From Lentisphaerota bacterium (GTDB lineage: Bacteria; Verrucomicrobiota; Kiritimatiellia; RFP12; UBA3636): a DNA stretch of 8,061 nt. The stretch spans positions 1 through 8,061 of the forward strand of contig JAAZFF010000022.1 of the NCBI GenBank assembly GCA_012511845.1, read 5' to 3'. Made by a program: the position numbers and the translations under genes. Shown piece after piece: positions 5,483 through 8,061 of the stretch; the stretch's first letter is position 1; the number at the start of each line of letters is the position of its first letter. The notes beneath the pieces are model-generated. The model was not told the origin of the DNA. It worked only from the letters and a program-made list of their open reading frames with translations, and ran no database searches.

Positions 5483-6226
5483 ATGAATAAAGAAAGATGC
5501 TGGTTTCTAACCATTGCCCTTGTTCTGGTCAGTTCGGCGGTCTTCGCGCAGGAACAGGCAGTAGCAGAAGCCGTAAGAGCTGGTGTCGGGAGCATGACAT
5601 TCAAGGAGTTCTACACTCAGGGGGGAGGGCTCATGCATGTGATTTCCGCTCTTTCAGTGCTTTGTCTTGCAAACATACTTTATCTGTTTGTTTCTCTCCG
5701 TGCGGGAGTTACCGTGCCTCGTGCGGTTTTTAACGACATTATTGACAAGGTCAGGGGAGGGCAGTTTGACGATGCCCGGAAGGTGTGTGACTACAAGCCG
5801 AGCCCTTTTTCGAGCGTAGCCACCGCGGCACTTGACTACATAAAGGCAGTGCCGGATGCAGACCCCATATTGCTGAGCACTGCAATGGAAGGGGAGGGTA
5901 CACGCCAGGTTTCCAAAATTCAAGGGCGTACGCAGTGGCTGCTTGATATAGCAGCAATAGCACCAATGGTCGGACTTTTAGGTACAGTGGTCGGCATGCT
6001 GGGTGCGTTTCGTGCTGTTGGCAGTACCGTGGCATCCGCCAAGCCGGTAATGCTTGCGGAAGGTGTATCGCTTGCCATTATCACAACTATCGCCGGGTTG
6101 ATGGTAGCTATACCGGCGATGGCTTTTTATGCATGGTTCCGCAGAATAGCCATGAAACAGGCTGGGCGCCTGGAAACTGCCGCCTCTGAACTTTTAACTG
6201 CAATTATATCACAACGTACAGAATGA
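5483..6226 (+). CDS. exbB: MotA/TolQ/ExbB-family proton channel subunit
   Basis: Inner-membrane channel subunit that, with ExbD/TolR, uses the proton gradient to drive work at the outer membrane. The 247 residues begin with a signal peptide (about 1-22, ending VFA before QEQ), then TM1 (about 50-70), a cytoplasmic loop (73-150), and TM2 with the hallmark P161..GLLGTV (164-169). TM3 (about 191-217) contains the T201-T202 pair and ends VAIPA (208-212). ATG 5483 is chosen because it starts the signal peptide directly, with GGGAG at 5467-5471 eleven bases upstream. Earlier in-frame ATGs at 5438 and 5465 are possible, but the frame further upstream runs into a repeat. It overlaps exbD by four bases (ATGA), so the two are probably co-translated. 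TolQ cannot be excluded by sequence alone; the cleavable N-terminal segment favours the ExbB-like branch common outside Proteobacteria. Confidence 0.92.
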   Translation: MNKERCWFLTIALVLVSSAVFAQEQAVAEAVRAGVGSMTFKEFYTQGGGLMHVISALSVLCLANILYLFVSLRAGVTVPRAVFNDIIDKVRGGQFDDARKVCDYKPSPFSSVATAALDYIKAVPDADPILLSTAMEGEGTRQVSKIQGRTQWLLDIAAIAPMVGLLGTVVGMLGAFRAVGSTVASAKPVMLAEGVSLAIITTIAGLMVAIPAMAFYAWFRRIAMKQAGRLETAASELLTAIISQRTE

Positions 6227-6693
6227 AATTTACAAAACAAGGACAGGAGCTGGCAGGCTTCCAGATGACGTCGATGATGGACGTGGTATTCCTGATGCTT
6301 ACGTTCTTCGTTACGATTTCAATTTTTTCGCAATGGGAAACTGAGATCGATATACAGCTCCCAACGGCTGAGACAGGCTCAATACCCGATCGTCTGCCCG
6401 GGGAAGTCATCGTCAATATTAATAGGGTCGGCGAAATATCTGTCAATCAGGTTGTGCTGACGCTGGATGAACTGCTTGGTAAATTTGATCGCCTTGTAAA
6501 GCTTTTCCCCGGTCATCCGATAGTTATAAGATCGGACCAGGCTACAGAGTATAAACATATTGTCGGGGTGCTGGATACATGCAGCAAAGCCGGCATAAGT
6601 AATATATCGTTTGCTACGGCGATGATGGATGAAGATTCGGAAAGCACGGGTAGTGAGGCTCTGCCCGCAGCATCAGTCGGCACTCTTCCGTAG
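6223..6693 (+). CDS. exbD: ExbD/TolR-family biopolymer transport protein
   Basis: Partner of the ExbB-type channel; its single membrane helix carries the proton-relay acid and its periplasmic domain engages the energised partner. The 156 residues show a short cytoplasmic N-terminus, one TM helix (about 18-37) with the conserved D20 in the MMDVVFLMLTFF segment, then a periplasmic domain with the family pattern: a VIVNINRVGEI strand, a helix (LDELLGKFDRL), IVIRSDQATEYKHIVGVLDTCSKAGISNISFAT, and a poorly conserved acidic tail after about residue 135. Its ATG overlaps the exbB stop (ATGA), and no Shine-Dalgarno site is seen, which suggests translational coupling. The TPR protein gene follows 5 or 17 bases after the stop, depending on its start. 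TolR is the alternative name, but no tolA, tolB or pal is visible here. Confidence 0.92.
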   Translation: MKFTKQGQELAGFQMTSMMDVVFLMLTFFVTISIFSQWETEIDIQLPTAETGSIPDRLPGEVIVNINRVGEISVNQVVLTLDELLGKFDRLVKLFPGHPIVIRSDQATEYKHIVGVLDTCSKAGISNISFATAMMDEDSESTGSEALPAASVGTLP

Positions 6694-6710
6694 ATGAAAT
6701 GGTAATCAAG

Positions 6711-8061
6711 ATGAAAAAGTATCTTCCAGCTATCTGCTTGATATCAGTTGCACTGCATTTTGCGGCAGCGCAGGCTCCTGCCGATTCACGAGATGCGGAG
6801 GATCGGCGCATATTTGCCGATGGATTGTTCAGCCGTGAGATGTACGGCTACGCAGCAGTCGAATATGCACGCCTGATAAGGGACTTTCCCGATTCGTCGG
6901 AACTGGATCGTTCGTATTTTCGATTAGGTGAAGCACTCCGCCTGACTGAGAAAAAAACAGAAGCTGCCACTGCTTTTTACCGTGCGTCACAAATTGGCGG
7001 CAAATACCGTCTCAGGGCACTGTTCAAGCGTGCAGCACTGTTTCTTGAAATTGAGTCTGCCGAATCAGCTGCAGAGCTTTTTGCTGAATTACTTAAAGAG
7101 AAGCTGCCTAAAGATATCCATGAATATTCGCTTTATTATTATGGGGAAGCCCTGACGAAAATAGAAGATCACTCCAAAGCAGCCACGCAGCTCGAGCGGT
7201 TGCTTTCCATGTTTCCGGAAAGCGAAATGGCACCTTACGCCAAACTTTCGCTCGGTCGTATCTATGCCCTTCCGGGAGAGGTGAACGATTTTTCCAGTTC
7301 CCGCAAGTATCTGAAGGATGTTGCGACTGCGCCGCCGACTTCGAGGATTGGGGCGGAGGCACTGTTTCTGCTGGCACGTGCGGAGTTCACGGCAAAAAAT
7401 TATAAAGAGGCGGCAAATCATTTTGCTGACCTGGAAAAGAAGTATCCGGATGACATGCGCCTTGAGGAGTCACGCTTGCAGGCAGCCTGGGCGTATTCCA
7501 ATGCAGGTCTTTTTGATGCTGCCGCCAAAAGCTGTGTAGCAGCACTTGAATCGGAAAAAGCAGCCGAGGATATGACGTCCAACTCGCGGGCAGAATTTAT
7601 GTATATACTTGCAGGTGCGAATTTCCAGATGATGAACTATGAGGAGGCGTCCAAATGGTATATCAGTTCTCGTGAAGTTGCACCGTACGGACCTCTTGCC
7701 GGAGCGTCACTTTATCAGGCTGCCCTTAGTGCTTTCCGGATAGAGCGTTACGATGAGGCGATGGGTACACTTGAGCCGATTTTGTCGGATGCCAGCTTCA
7801 GAGAGCGTTCCTTGTGGCTCATGGCGGAGGCGGCGGTTGGGAAGAAAGATTCCAATATAGCCATTCAGTATTACAGATTGCTCGTAGCGGAATATCCTGA
7901 CGGTGCGTACACAACTGATGCCCTCTACAGGCTTGGTCACCAGCTTGTTCTTGCTGAAGCACCCGTGGAGGCTTCAGGCTATTTTCTTCATCTTGCAGAA
8001 AAGTTTCCAAAATCAGCACTTGCACCGAAGTCTATTTTTGCTTCAGCTACAGCTCTGGAAA
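6711..8061 (+). CDS. Secreted TPR-like repeat protein (3' end beyond the window)
   Basis: Runs open for 450 codons to the window edge, so its C-terminus is unknown. It begins with a signal peptide (MKKYLPAICLISVALHFAAAQA, about 1-22), predicting a periplasmic or membrane-anchored protein. The remainder is alpha-helical repeats of the TPR/YbgF-BamD type. Helix-ending motifs recur at D58FPDS, M167FPES, K244YPDD, E394YPDG and K431FPKS; their spacings (109, 77, 150, 37) fit multiples of about 37 residues. No lipobox Cys follows the signal. ATG 6699 (MVIKMKKY) is an in-frame alternative start; neither start has a strong ribosome site. As third gene of the exbBD operon it probably works with the motor as a periplasmic scaffold or adaptor. 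The exact role is not recognisable from the visible part. Confidence 0.85.
   Translation, partial: MKKYLPAICLISVALHFAAAQAPADSRDAEDRRIFADGLFSREMYGYAAVEYARLIRDFPDSSELDRSYFRLGEALRLTEKKTEAATAFYRASQIGGKYRLRALFKRAALFLEIESAESAAELFAELLKEKLPKDIHEYSLYYYGEALTKIEDHSKAATQLERLLSMFPESEMAPYAKLSLGRIYALPGEVNDFSSSRKYLKDVATAPPTSRIGAEALFLLARAEFTAKNYKEAANHFADLEKKYPDDMRLEESRLQAAWAYSNAGLFDAAAKSCVAALESEKAAEDMTSNSRAEFMYILAGANFQMMNYEEASKWYISSREVAPYGPLAGASLYQAALSAFRIERYDEAMGTLEPILSDASFRERSLWLMAEAAVGKKDSNIAIQYYRLLVAEYPDGAYTTDALYRLGHQLVLAEAPVEASGYFLHLAEKFPKSALAPKSIFASATALE

Overview
The window reads as a piece of a Gram-negative, repeat-rich bacterial chromosome. The best guess is a member of the PVC group, such as Lentisphaerota, Kiritimatiellota or Verrucomicrobiota. 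That guess rests on a sugar-degrading GH2 enzyme of a type I associate with these phyla, an ExbB/ExbD-TPR operon that implies an outer membrane, weak Shine-Dalgarno sites, and intergenic DNA packed with dispersed repeats. It is an inference from memory and no search was run.

Layout: (1) 35-2029 (+) encodes a complete beta-mannosidase-like GH2 enzyme. (2) 2030-2697 has no gene and is a mosaic of short repeats. (3) 2698-4614 (-) encodes a P1B-type metal-transporting ATPase convergent with the GH2 gene. (4) 4615-5482 has no gene; it holds a second repeat cluster, including two near-identical 79-bp imperfect hairpins, then a candidate promoter. (5) 5483-8061 (+) is a tightly packed operon: an ExbB/TolQ-type proton channel with a signal peptide, an ExbD/TolR-type partner joined by an ATGA overlap, and a secreted TPR-like protein that runs off the right edge.

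How the genes relate: ExbB and ExbD would form an inner-membrane motor driven by the proton gradient, and the TPR protein is its probable periplasmic partner. The GH2 enzyme (cytoplasmic, no signal peptide) and the metal ATPase have no visible functional link to this operon or to each other.

The most unusual part is the repeat material around the ATPase. The GH2 enzyme and the ATPase both end in a KPGPG tail whose stop codon lies in the same repeat word (TGATCAGTG). An approximately 115-130 bp element occurs in inverted orientation on both sides of the ATPase and looks like a deletion relic of an S23-like four-helix-bundle gene. A 21-bp direct repeat (20/21 identical) also brackets the ATPase. 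I see no transposase, integrase, CRISPR array, tRNA or rRNA.
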